This document shows positions 17,969 to 25,576 of a DNA stretch of 64,000 nucleotides, piece after piece; position 1 is the first letter of the stretch; the number at the start of each line of letters is the position of its first letter. This DNA is from Micromonospora sp. H61 (GTDB lineage: Bacteria; Actinomycetota; Actinomycetes; Mycobacteriales; Micromonosporaceae), in contig NZ_JAGPXY010000023.1 of assembly GCF_018070325.1 (NCBI RefSeq), forward strand, positions 1 to 64,000. Direction: 5' to 3'. Position numbers and translations under genes: made by a program. Below the pieces are notes generated by a model, which was not told the origin of the DNA, searched no databases, and worked only from the letters and a program-made list of their open reading frames with translations.

Positions 17969-18298
17969 TCAGGCCCCCGCGAGCGGTCGGTAGGCGGCGA
18001 ACGTCTCGTTGTGCAGCTTTTCCCGGGCCCATTCGGCGGCGTCGGCCGCCGCGGTGACCGCGGCCTGCACGGAACCGGCCACGTCGCGCGGGCTTCGGCT
18101 GTGCAACGGCCCGAGGAACCGGACGTCGGTGATCCGTCCACCGGCGGTGACCACCACCTCGACCAGGCCGTCCGGCGAGCGGACGGTCACTTCGACGGTC
18201 GACACCGCCTGGTCGAACTCGGCCTGGAGGGACTCGATCCGGCGGTAGCGTCGCACCGCCTCCTCGATCCAGGCTTCGTCGATCTCCCCCCGCGGCAT
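17969..18298 (-). CDS. YbaB/EbfC-family protein
   Basis: 109 residues from ATG 18298. It has the YbaB pattern: an N-terminal helix (RRIESLQAEFDQAVSTVEV), a beta-hairpin (SPDGLVEVVVTAGGRITDV) and a C-terminal helix beginning RDVAGSVQAAVTAAA. YbaB proteins bind DNA as dimers in some bacteria; the actinobacterial paralogues next to WXG-like genes are thought to act in type VII secretion regulation instead. First gene of the leftward trio. Confidence 0.78.
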   Translation of the reverse strand: MPRGEIDEAWIEEAVRRYRRIESLQAEFDQAVSTVEVTVRSPDGLVEVVVTAGGRITDVRFLGPLHSRSPRDVAGSVQAAVTAAADAAEWAREKLHNETFAAYRPLAGA

Positions 18299-18420
18299 CG
18301 GCCGACTCCTCCCGGGTGATCCATCACTCAGTGTGGTGCCACCGTCACCACGGCACAGGGACCGTACCGCACCGCAATCGGGCCTGTCGATGCCTGTGGA
18401 CAACGGCCGGGAAGTGCGGG

Positions 18421-19683
18421 TCAGCCCTTCCAGAGGGCGAGCATCATCGCCTCGACCGCGATCCGCGGCTTGACGTTCGCCTCGATCGCCGCACGGCAGG
18501 CGAGCACGGCCTCCAACCGGCGCAGCGACCCCTCGGCGTCCCACTTCTGCGCGCCGGCGCCGGCCAACGCGGCCGTGTCGGTGTGCACCGGGGCGACGGG
18601 TGCGCTCAGCGCCATGGTGAGCGCGTCCCGGTAGAAGCCCGCGAGGTCGACCAGCGCCCGGTCCAGTGCGTCCCGTTGGGCCCGGGTGGCCCGGGACTTC
18701 TGCCGCTTCTCCAGCTCCTTGAGCTGCCCGGCAGCGCCTCGCATGGCGCCGGCCGCGCCCCGGCCGGTGCCGCCCGCGCCGAGCGCGGTCTCCAGTGCCG
18801 CCCGCTCGGTCGAGTCGGCCTCGGTGACCGACGCCTCGGCCTCCGCCTCGGCCGCCTCGATCAGCGCCGACGCCGCGTCGAACGCCGCGCCGACACCGGT
18901 CAGCCGGCGGGGCACCGCGAGCACCGCCTCGCGTCGTTTGCGGGCCTCCGGGTCGCGGGCCAGCCGGCGGGCCCGACCCACGTGACCCTGCGCGGCCGCC
19001 GCCGCCCACTGCGCCACGTCGGGGGCGATGCCGTCCCGACGAACCAGCACCTCGGCCACATCGGCGGCCGGCGGCTGCCGCAGGGGTACGACCCGACAGC
19101 GTGACCGGATGGTCACCGAGATGTCGTCCGGGTGGGTGGACGGGGCACAGAGCAGGAAGACCGTCCGCGGTGGGGGTTCCTCGATCGCCTTGAGCAGCGC
19201 GTTGCCGGCGGCCTCGGTGAGCCGGTCGGCGTCCTCGATGACCACCACCTGCCAGCGCCCACCGGACGGGGTGCTGGCCGCGCGGAGCACCAGCGCGCGC
19301 ATCTCGCCGACGCCGATGGAGAGCCCTTCGGGCACCACCATCCGCACGTCGGCGTTGGTGCCGCCCATCGTGGTGTGGCAGCCGGGGCACTCACCGCAGC
19401 CGGTGCCGTGCGCGCACTGGAGTGCGGCGGCGAACGCCCGCGCGGCGACCGAGCGGCCGGAGCCGGGTGGCCCGGTGAAGATCCACGCGTGCGTCATCCC
19501 GGTGGACGGGTCCACCCCGCCGGTCACTGCGTCGTCGGCCACGGACTCGTTACCGCTGGCCGGGCCGGCGGCGACCAACGCGGCCGCCCCAGCGCGCAGC
19601 ACGGCGGCTGCTGCGGCGGCGGCGCGCCGCAGCTCGACCACCGCCTCGTCCTGACCGACGAGGTCGGCGAAGACGTCCGGCAT
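18421..19683 (-). CDS. holB: DNA polymerase III subunit delta'
   Basis: 420 residues from ATG 19683. The clamp-loader AAA+ fold is evident: GPPGSGRS near residue 68 (Arg in place of the Walker Lys, so ATP hydrolysis by this subunit is doubtful), a zinc-binding cluster CGECPGC near 96-105, VVVIEDADRLTEAAGNALLK as Walker B region, and SRCRVVPL as the sensor-1/SRC segment. It loads the beta clamp within the DNA polymerase III holoenzyme. It overlaps the stop of the MFS-tmk gene (TGATG), the usual tmk-holB arrangement. Confidence 0.93.
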   Translation of the reverse strand: MPDVFADLVGQDEAVVELRRAAAAAAAVLRAGAAALVAAGPASGNESVADDAVTGGVDPSTGMTHAWIFTGPPGSGRSVAARAFAAALQCAHGTGCGECPGCHTTMGGTNADVRMVVPEGLSIGVGEMRALVLRAASTPSGGRWQVVVIEDADRLTEAAGNALLKAIEEPPPRTVFLLCAPSTHPDDISVTIRSRCRVVPLRQPPAADVAEVLVRRDGIAPDVAQWAAAAAQGHVGRARRLARDPEARKRREAVLAVPRRLTGVGAAFDAASALIEAAEAEAEASVTEADSTERAALETALGAGGTGRGAAGAMRGAAGQLKELEKRQKSRATRAQRDALDRALVDLAGFYRDALTMALSAPVAPVHTDTAALAGAGAQKWDAEGSLRRLEAVLACRAAIEANVKPRIAVEAMMLALWKG

Positions 19684-21941
19684 CAGGTCTTGTGCTCCAT
19701 CGTCACCAGCTCCGCGTCGGATAACTCAGGCTGCACCGAGGTGTCCGGGCCCTGCGCCGGCCGCGGGTGCACGATGCCGCCCGGCTTGCCGAGCATCTCC
19801 TCGACCCGCCGGACCACCAGCCCGGTGATCTCGTCGGCCGGCCGGGACGCGTCGAGCACCAGGTAGCGCTTCGGGTCGGCGGCGGCGAGGTCGAGGAACG
19901 CGTACCGGACGCGCTCGTGGAAGGCGACCGACTCGGCCTCCAGCCGGTCGGTGCCGGTGTTGCGCGAGGCCACCCGGGACAGGCCGGTGCGCGGTTCGAC
20001 GTCCAGCAGCACCACCAGGTCGGGCTTGAGCCCACCGGTGGCCCAGGAGGAGAGCCAGGAGACCTCGTCGACGGGCAGCGTCCGGCCGGCGCCCTGGTAC
20101 GCCAGGGACGAGTCGACGTACCGGTCACTGATCACCACGCCGCCCCGGACCAGCGCGGGTCGGACGACTGTGGCCACGTGGTGCGCCCGGTCGGCGGCGT
20201 AGAGCAGCGCCTCGGCCCGGGGGGATGGCGCGTCGTCGCCGGAGGTGTCCAGCACCAGCGACCGGATTCGCCGGCCGACGCCGGTGGCCCCCGGCTCGCG
20301 GGTGACCACTACCTCTCGGCCGTGACCGCGCAGTCGCTGGGAGAGCGCGGTGAGCTGGGTGGACTTCCCCGCGCCCTCGCCGCCCTCGAAGACCACGAAG
20401 AGCCCGGCGGAGACGAACGGCTCGGCGGGCATCAGCGGACGGCCCCGGATGGAGCCCCACAGGTCGGCGAGGACCGGGACGCCCTTCTTGTCGTCCATCT
20501 GGCCGAACGCGCTGATCCCGGCGAAGATGCCGGCGGCACCGGCGGCGAGCAGCAGCAGTCGGGTGGAGGAGACGGAGATGCCGAGGTCGGCGATTGTCAG
20601 TTTGCGGGAGCCGCCGACACCGACCAACACGCTGCTCAGCCCGATGGCCAGGATCAGCACCAGCCGGGTGCCGATCTGCACCACAGCGAAGACCCGGCCG
20701 CGCACCTCGTCGGCCACCTCGCCGCCCAGCAGCGTGGTGCCGGCCAGGAAGGCCATCCCGGCACCGGCGCCGACCAGCACCGCGCCGACGATCGCCATGG
20801 ACAGGTGGATGGCGAAGGCGAGGGTCATCACCGCGGCGCTGGCCAGCACGATGCTCATGCCGAACCAGCGACGCCGGGACATCTCCTTGACGATCATCGG
20901 GCCGAGCCCGATGCCGAGCGCCAGGCCGACGAAGATGGCACCGAAGAGCAGTGAGAACGCCGCGTCGCCGGCGCCCAGCGAGTTGGCGAAGAACTTGGCA
21001 GTGCCGACCACGATGCCGCCACCGGCGAACGCGCCGAAGATGCCCAGCACCAGGCCACGGACGAGCGGGGTCTCGCCGATGTACTTCCAGCCCTCGGAGA
21101 ACTGCCGGAACATGCTCTGCTCGGCACGCTCGGCCTCACCGCGTTGAGCCTCGCTGATCTCCTTGATCCCGAATGCCACCACCAGTGCGGTGGCGAGCCG
21201 GGAGAAGGAGTTGATCCAGAGCGCGAGCTGGGCCGGCTCGGCCCAGGAGGGCAGGTCGCCGCCGACGGCACCACGGACGCCACGGTCGAGCACGGCAAGG
21301 CCGATGGCGGCGGCGACCGGGGTGAGGCCGTAGGTGGTGATCAGGGTGAGCTGGTTGGCCGCTTCCAGCCGGGCCCGCGGGATCAGGTTCGGGACCGCGG
21401 CCTCCTTGGCCGGGATCCAGAGCAGGGTGAGCGACTCGATCAGGAAGGTGGCGATCAGCGCCCAGCCGACCACCAGGCCACCTGCGGCGCCACTGAGGGC
21501 GTAGAGCGGAATGGAGGCGAAGAGCACGAAGCGCAGCAGGTCGCAGATGACCATCGTCCAGCGCCGGTCGAACCGGTCGGCGAAGACGCCGGCCACCGGG
21601 CCGAGCACCAGCGCGGGCAGCAGCCGGATCGCGGTGACCCCGCCGAACGCGGCGCCCTGGGCGGTGCTGCCCTGCACCTGCGAGGCGGCGAAGAGCGCGG
21701 TGGCCAGCAGGCCGAGCCAGTCACCGAAGGAGGCCGCGCCGAGCACGATCCAGAGCCGTCGGAACGGCCGGATGCGCAGCACTGACCGGATCGCGGCATA
21801 ACCGGACGGATCAGCCTGACCGCCGTTGGGCTGCTTGGCGGCGCTGCCCGACTGGTCACCCGAGCGCGACACGCCGGGCGACTCGCCGCTGTTCTGGCTT
21901 TCGATGGCCGTACCTCCACGTGCCGGCCCATCGCTGGGCAC
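19683..21941 (-). CDS. tmk: Fused MFS transporter - thymidylate kinase
   Basis: 752 residues from GTG 21941. Residues about 50-480 form an MFS-type membrane domain with about 12 helices (FRRLWIVLGAASFGDWLGLL at the first, GVFADRFDRRWTMV in the loop between TM2 and TM3). Residues about 510-725 are a complete dTMP kinase: P-loop FEGGEGAGKSTQ near 518, the DR(Y/H) motif in ISDRYVDSSLAYQGAGR and LDVEPRTGLSRV. The kinase makes dTDP for DNA synthesis; what the transporter half moves is unknown. Similar fusions are seen in Salinispora/Micromonospora. The next gene is holB. Confidence 0.9.
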   Translation of the reverse strand: MPSDGPARGGTAIESQNSGESPGVSRSGDQSGSAAKQPNGGQADPSGYAAIRSVLRIRPFRRLWIVLGAASFGDWLGLLATALFAASQVQGSTAQGAAFGGVTAIRLLPALVLGPVAGVFADRFDRRWTMVICDLLRFVLFASIPLYALSGAAGGLVVGWALIATFLIESLTLLWIPAKEAAVPNLIPRARLEAANQLTLITTYGLTPVAAAIGLAVLDRGVRGAVGGDLPSWAEPAQLALWINSFSRLATALVVAFGIKEISEAQRGEAERAEQSMFRQFSEGWKYIGETPLVRGLVLGIFGAFAGGGIVVGTAKFFANSLGAGDAAFSLLFGAIFVGLALGIGLGPMIVKEMSRRRWFGMSIVLASAAVMTLAFAIHLSMAIVGAVLVGAGAGMAFLAGTTLLGGEVADEVRGRVFAVVQIGTRLVLILAIGLSSVLVGVGGSRKLTIADLGISVSSTRLLLLAAGAAGIFAGISAFGQMDDKKGVPVLADLWGSIRGRPLMPAEPFVSAGLFVVFEGGEGAGKSTQLTALSQRLRGHGREVVVTREPGATGVGRRIRSLVLDTSGDDAPSPRAEALLYAADRAHHVATVVRPALVRGGVVISDRYVDSSLAYQGAGRTLPVDEVSWLSSWATGGLKPDLVVLLDVEPRTGLSRVASRNTGTDRLEAESVAFHERVRYAFLDLAAADPKRYLVLDASRPADEITGLVVRRVEEMLGKPGGIVHPRPAQGPDTSVQPELSDAELVTMEHKT

Positions 21942-22089
21942 CTCCGGTGCAACACTCTAGACCCGGTGGGGGCCACCCCCCGGGCGACATTCTCCTGCTC
22001 GCTGAGCCTAGGCCGCCGGAGGTACCGACCGCAGCCCGGACGTACGCGAGGGTATTTCGCATTCTCCGTCAGACAGTTAGCGTGCACAC

Positions 22090-23298
22090 GTGGCCATCGA
22101 AAGCGACAAACTTCGCGAGCGCCTGGATCGGGCGACTGCCCACCTCGACCCCCCGTACGCGGTGGTCGACCTCACCGCCTTCGACGCCAATTCGGTCGCC
22201 CTGGCCGATCGCGCCGCCGGAAAACCGGTCCGCCTCGCCAGCAAGTCGGTCCGCAGCCGGGAGCTGATCAGTCGAGCCCTCGCCCGGCCCGGCTGGCAGG
22301 GCGTGATGGCTTTCACAGTGCCCGAGGCGATCTGGCTGGTCCGCGCCGGCGTCAGCGACGACGTGCTGGTCGCGTACCCGAGCGCGGACCGGGCCGCCCT
22401 CACCGAACTGGGCGCCGACCCGACGCTCGCCGCCGCGATCACCCTGATGATCGACAGCACCGGCCAACTCGACCTCATCGACGCCGTCACGGCACCGGGG
22501 CAGCGCGCCGAACTGCGGCTCTGCCTGGATCTGGACGCCTCCTGGCGACCGCTGCGCGGTCGGGTGCACGTCGGCGTCCGCCGCTCACCGGTGCACAGCG
22601 CGCGGGCGGCCGGCGCGCTCGCCGCAGCCGTCGCCGGTCGGCCCGGCTTCCGGCTGGTCGGGCTGATGTCGTACGAGGCGCAGATCGCCGGCCTGGGTGA
22701 CGCGCCGCCGGGCAGGACGCTGCTGGCGGGCGCGATCAGGCTGGCCCAGCGCGGGTCGTACCGCGAGTTGCTGGCCCGCCGTGGCGCGGCGGTCGCCGCG
22801 GTACGCGAGCACGCCGACCTGGAATTCGTCAACGGCGGCGGCACCGGCAGCGTTGCCGCGACCAGCGCCGATCCCGCGGTAACCGAGATCACCGCGGGAT
22901 CGGGCCTGTACGGGCCGACGCTGTTCGACGCGTACCGCGCCTGGCGGCCCACCCCTGCGGCGTTCTTCGCCTGCGCGGTGGTCCGCCGACCGACGCCGGA
23001 GCTGGCGACGGTGCTCGGCGGTGGCTGGATCGCCTCCGGCCCGGCCGCCGACAGTCGACTGCCCCGGCCGTGGCTACCGGCGGGGCTGAAGCTGGTTGGC
23101 ACCGAGGGCGCCGGCGAGGTGCAGACTCCGCTGTCCGGAGCGGCGGCGGCCGGGCTGCGCATCGGCGACCGGGTGTGGTTCCGGCACGCCAAGGCAGGTG
23201 AGCTGTGTGAACGGGTCAACGAGCTGCACCTGGTCGAGGGCGACGCGGTGGTGGCGACCGTCCCCACCTACCGGGGTGAGGGGCAGGCCTTCCTCTGA
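22090..23298 (+). CDS. PLP-dependent amino acid deaminase/aldolase (alanine racemase-fold)
   Basis: 402 residues from GTG 22090. The N-terminal barrel carries the PLP lysine in RLASKSVRSRE near residue 53 and later GLMSYEAQIAGLG and EFVNGGGTGSV. The C-terminal beta domain ends DRVWFRHAKAGELCERVNELH. This layout is that of D-threonine aldolase / D-serine dehydratase-type fold III enzymes, annotated as amino acid deaminase/aldolase in actinobacteria. The exact substrate is not visible. It is divergent from MFS-tmk and convergent with the TetR gene. Confidence 0.85.
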   Translation: MAIESDKLRERLDRATAHLDPPYAVVDLTAFDANSVALADRAAGKPVRLASKSVRSRELISRALARPGWQGVMAFTVPEAIWLVRAGVSDDVLVAYPSADRAALTELGADPTLAAAITLMIDSTGQLDLIDAVTAPGQRAELRLCLDLDASWRPLRGRVHVGVRRSPVHSARAAGALAAAVAGRPGFRLVGLMSYEAQIAGLGDAPPGRTLLAGAIRLAQRGSYRELLARRGAAVAAVREHADLEFVNGGGTGSVAATSADPAVTEITAGSGLYGPTLFDAYRAWRPTPAAFFACAVVRRPTPELATVLGGGWIASGPAADSRLPRPWLPAGLKLVGTEGAGEVQTPLSGAAAAGLRIGDRVWFRHAKAGELCERVNELHLVEGDAVVATVPTYRGEGQAFL

Positions 23299-23350
23299 GA
23301 CCGGACAGCTGCCCTCACCGCCGGCCGAGGCCCGTTCGCCCCGCGCCGAC

Positions 23351-24034
23351 TCAGGCGGGTTGGGGCGCCCCAGCCTGCTTGCCGACTGTCGACCGGCCGT
23401 TGTCCGGGCCGTCGACCTGGCGGTGCAGGTACTCCCGGATCAACGCCTTCGCCTCCAGCAGCACCCGCTCGTCGCCCTCGGGCTTCCGACGGAACGCGAG
23501 CTTGATCAGCGCGTCCGCGGCCTCGACCGCGATCTCCAGCACGAAGCGCAGCTTGGGCACGTCGGTGAGCCCGAAACGCTCGGTGAGCACCCGGGCCAAC
23601 TGATCGGCGATCACGCCGTTGTTGTCCCGCTGCTCGTCGAGCAGGTGCAGGTCGACCACGTCGCCGAAGTGCAGGGTACGGAAGCCGGGGACGGTGCGGT
23701 GCATCGTGATGTACTCGTCGATGCCCGCGTCGACGCCGTCCCACCAGTGGGTCATCTCGTCGGAGGCGAACCGCTCGTCGAGGCGCTGGAGGTAGGACTC
23801 CATCGTCCGCAGGGTCAACGCCTGCACGATCGCCCGCTTGTCCGGAAAGAACTGGTAGACCGACCCGATCGCCACCTCGGCCCGCTCGGCGAGCAGGGTG
23901 GTGGTCAGCCCCTCGTACCCCACCTCGTCGACGAGTTCGGCGCAGGCATCCAACATGCGCTGTACCCGCGCGACACTTCGACCTTGCACCGGTACGCGGC
24001 GCAGCGGCCCGGTCGTGGCGGCTGGTGTGGACAC
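23351..24034 (-). CDS. TetR-family transcriptional regulator
   Basis: 227 residues if started at GTG 24034, which has a G-rich site about 10 bases upstream; ATG 24073 would add 13 residues. The DNA-binding helix-turn-helix is near residues 25-70 (LVDEVGYEGLTTTLLAERAEVAIGSVYQFF split over two helices), followed by a ligand-binding all-helical domain and a disordered tail. It is divergent from the FAD lactone oxidase, whose expression it probably controls through the inverted repeat at 24145-24163. Confidence 0.9.
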   Translation of the reverse strand: MSTPAATTGPLRRVPVQGRSVARVQRMLDACAELVDEVGYEGLTTTLLAERAEVAIGSVYQFFPDKRAIVQALTLRTMESYLQRLDERFASDEMTHWWDGVDAGIDEYITMHRTVPGFRTLHFGDVVDLHLLDEQRDNNGVIADQLARVLTERFGLTDVPKLRFVLEIAVEAADALIKLAFRRKPEGDERVLLEAKALIREYLHRQVDGPDNGRSTVGKQAGAPQPA

Positions 24035-24144
24035 TCTGCGCCACCCCCCTTCGACGGATGAACATATCTCCACGTCACGAGTCCGTGACTACCGGTACAA
24101 CGAGCGGATCGCAATTGCGGTATTTACCAGCTAGAACGTTCCTG

Positions 24145-24163
24145 ATATGAAGTCAGTTCATAT
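24145..24163. promoter_or_regulatory. Candidate TetR operator
   Basis: ATATGAA-GTCAG-TTCATAT is a perfect 7-bp inverted repeat with a five-base spacer, in the A/T-rich gap between the TetR gene and the lactone oxidase gene, ending 17 bases before the ATG at 24181. Size and position suit a TetR operator that would block the oxidase leader. Confidence 0.6.
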
Positions 24164-24180
24164 TCATGAATGGAGTGCGC

Positions 24181-25497
24181 ATGGTCCGCACCGCACCGCT
24201 CGGGGCTGGATGGTCCAACTGGGCCGGGAACCAGCGTGGCAGCGCCAGCGCGATCCTGCGCCCCGGCTCGCCGACCGATGTCGCAGAAGCCGTCCGATCT
24301 GTTGCCGCCGACGGCGGTCGGATCCGGGTGACGGGCAGCGGTCACTCGTTCACCGCCGTCGCGCTCGCCGACGACCGTCGGATGGACCTGTCCGACCTGG
24401 ACACCATAGTCAGCGTGGACGTCGCCCACCGACTGGTCACAGTGCCGGCGGGAATGACCCTGCACGCGCTCAACGGCCTGCTCGCCCGGCACGGCCTCGC
24501 GCTGCCCAACCTCGGCGACATCGACGCGCAGACCGTCGCCGGTGCGATCTCCACCGGCACCCACGGCACCGGAGCCGGCTACGGGTGCCTCTCCACCTTC
24601 GTCGAGGCGATCACAGTGGTCACCGGCACCGGCGAGGTGCTGCGCTGCTCCGCCGACGAACATCCCGACGTCCTCGCCGCCGCCCGGGTGTCACTCGGCG
24701 CGCTCGGCGTCCTGGTCGAGGTGACCCTGCGCTGCGTGGACGCCTTCGTCCTGCGCGCCCACGAACGCCCGGCCGAGCTGGCCGACGTGCTCGGCGAACT
24801 GCCCGAGCTGATCGGCCGACACGACCACGTCGAGTTCTACTGGTTCCCGTACACGTCCCGGGTCCAGGTCAAGGCCAACGACCGGGTACCCGCCAACGAC
24901 AGGCCGCTGCCCCGCTGGCGTGGCTGGGTGGACGACGACTTCCTGTCCAACCGGGTCTTCGCCGGCGCCTGCCGACTCGGCCGGGCCGTGCCCGCGCTGG
25001 CCCCGGGGATCAGCGCGGTCTCCGCCCGCGCCCTCACCGAACGCCAGTACACCGGACGCTCCGACCGGGTCTTCTGCACGCCGCGCCGGGTCCGCTTCGT
25101 GGAGATGGAGTACGGCCTACCCCGCGAGGCGTTGCCCGAGGCGCTCGCCGCGCTCCAGCGGATCGTGGACGGCCTGCCGTTCAAGGTGCTCTTCCCGGTG
25201 GAGGTGCGGTTCACCGCCGCCGACGACATCTGGCTGTCGCACGGCTACGGCCGGGACAACGCCTACATCGCCGTGCACCAGTACGTCGGCATGCCGTACG
25301 AGCCGTACTTCCGGGCCTTCGAGCAGGTGGCCGCCGGGCTGGGCGGTCGCCCGCACTGGGGCAAGCTGCACTACCGCGACGCCGCCTCGCTGGCCACTGC
25401 GTACCCCCGCTTCGCGGACTTCCAGGCCGTCCGCGACCGGCTCGACCCCCACCGCGTCTTCACCAACCCCCACCTGAACCACGTCCTCGGGGTCTGA
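24181..25497 (+). CDS. D-arabinono-1,4-lactone oxidase family FAD enzyme
   Basis: 438 residues from ATG 24181, preferred because GGAG lies five bases upstream; ATG 24166 is in frame but lacks one. The N-terminal FAD_binding_4 domain shows VTGSGHSFTAVALAD and the STGTHGTGAGYG loop. The C-terminal ALO domain ends YPRFADFQAVRDRLDPHRVF. Enzymes of this class oxidise aldono-lactones or alditols with O2. A His in the flavin-binding GSGHS motif could link FAD covalently. No signal peptide. Controlled presumably by the divergent TetR gene. Confidence 0.9.
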   Translation: MVRTAPLGAGWSNWAGNQRGSASAILRPGSPTDVAEAVRSVAADGGRIRVTGSGHSFTAVALADDRRMDLSDLDTIVSVDVAHRLVTVPAGMTLHALNGLLARHGLALPNLGDIDAQTVAGAISTGTHGTGAGYGCLSTFVEAITVVTGTGEVLRCSADEHPDVLAAARVSLGALGVLVEVTLRCVDAFVLRAHERPAELADVLGELPELIGRHDHVEFYWFPYTSRVQVKANDRVPANDRPLPRWRGWVDDDFLSNRVFAGACRLGRAVPALAPGISAVSARALTERQYTGRSDRVFCTPRRVRFVEMEYGLPREALPEALAALQRIVDGLPFKVLFPVEVRFTAADDIWLSHGYGRDNAYIAVHQYVGMPYEPYFRAFEQVAAGLGGRPHWGKLHYRDAASLATAYPRFADFQAVRDRLDPHRVFTNPHLNHVLGV

Positions 25498-25513
25498 CGG
25501 CCTCGGTCTAGGG

Positions 25514-25561
25514 GATCTTGGAAGGAAACAGCCCTTCCAGGGGCACATTCTTTCCAAGATC
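25514..25561. repeat. Palindromic intergenic element (GATCTTGGAA hairpin)
   Basis: Outer arms GATCTTGGAAGGAA and TTCTTTCCAAGATC are complementary except for one base; an inner CCCTTCCAGGGG strengthens the structure. It lies between the convergent oxidase and topA genes and probably terminates both. Confidence 0.75.
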
Positions 25562-25576
25562 TCGTAGAGCGGAGGG

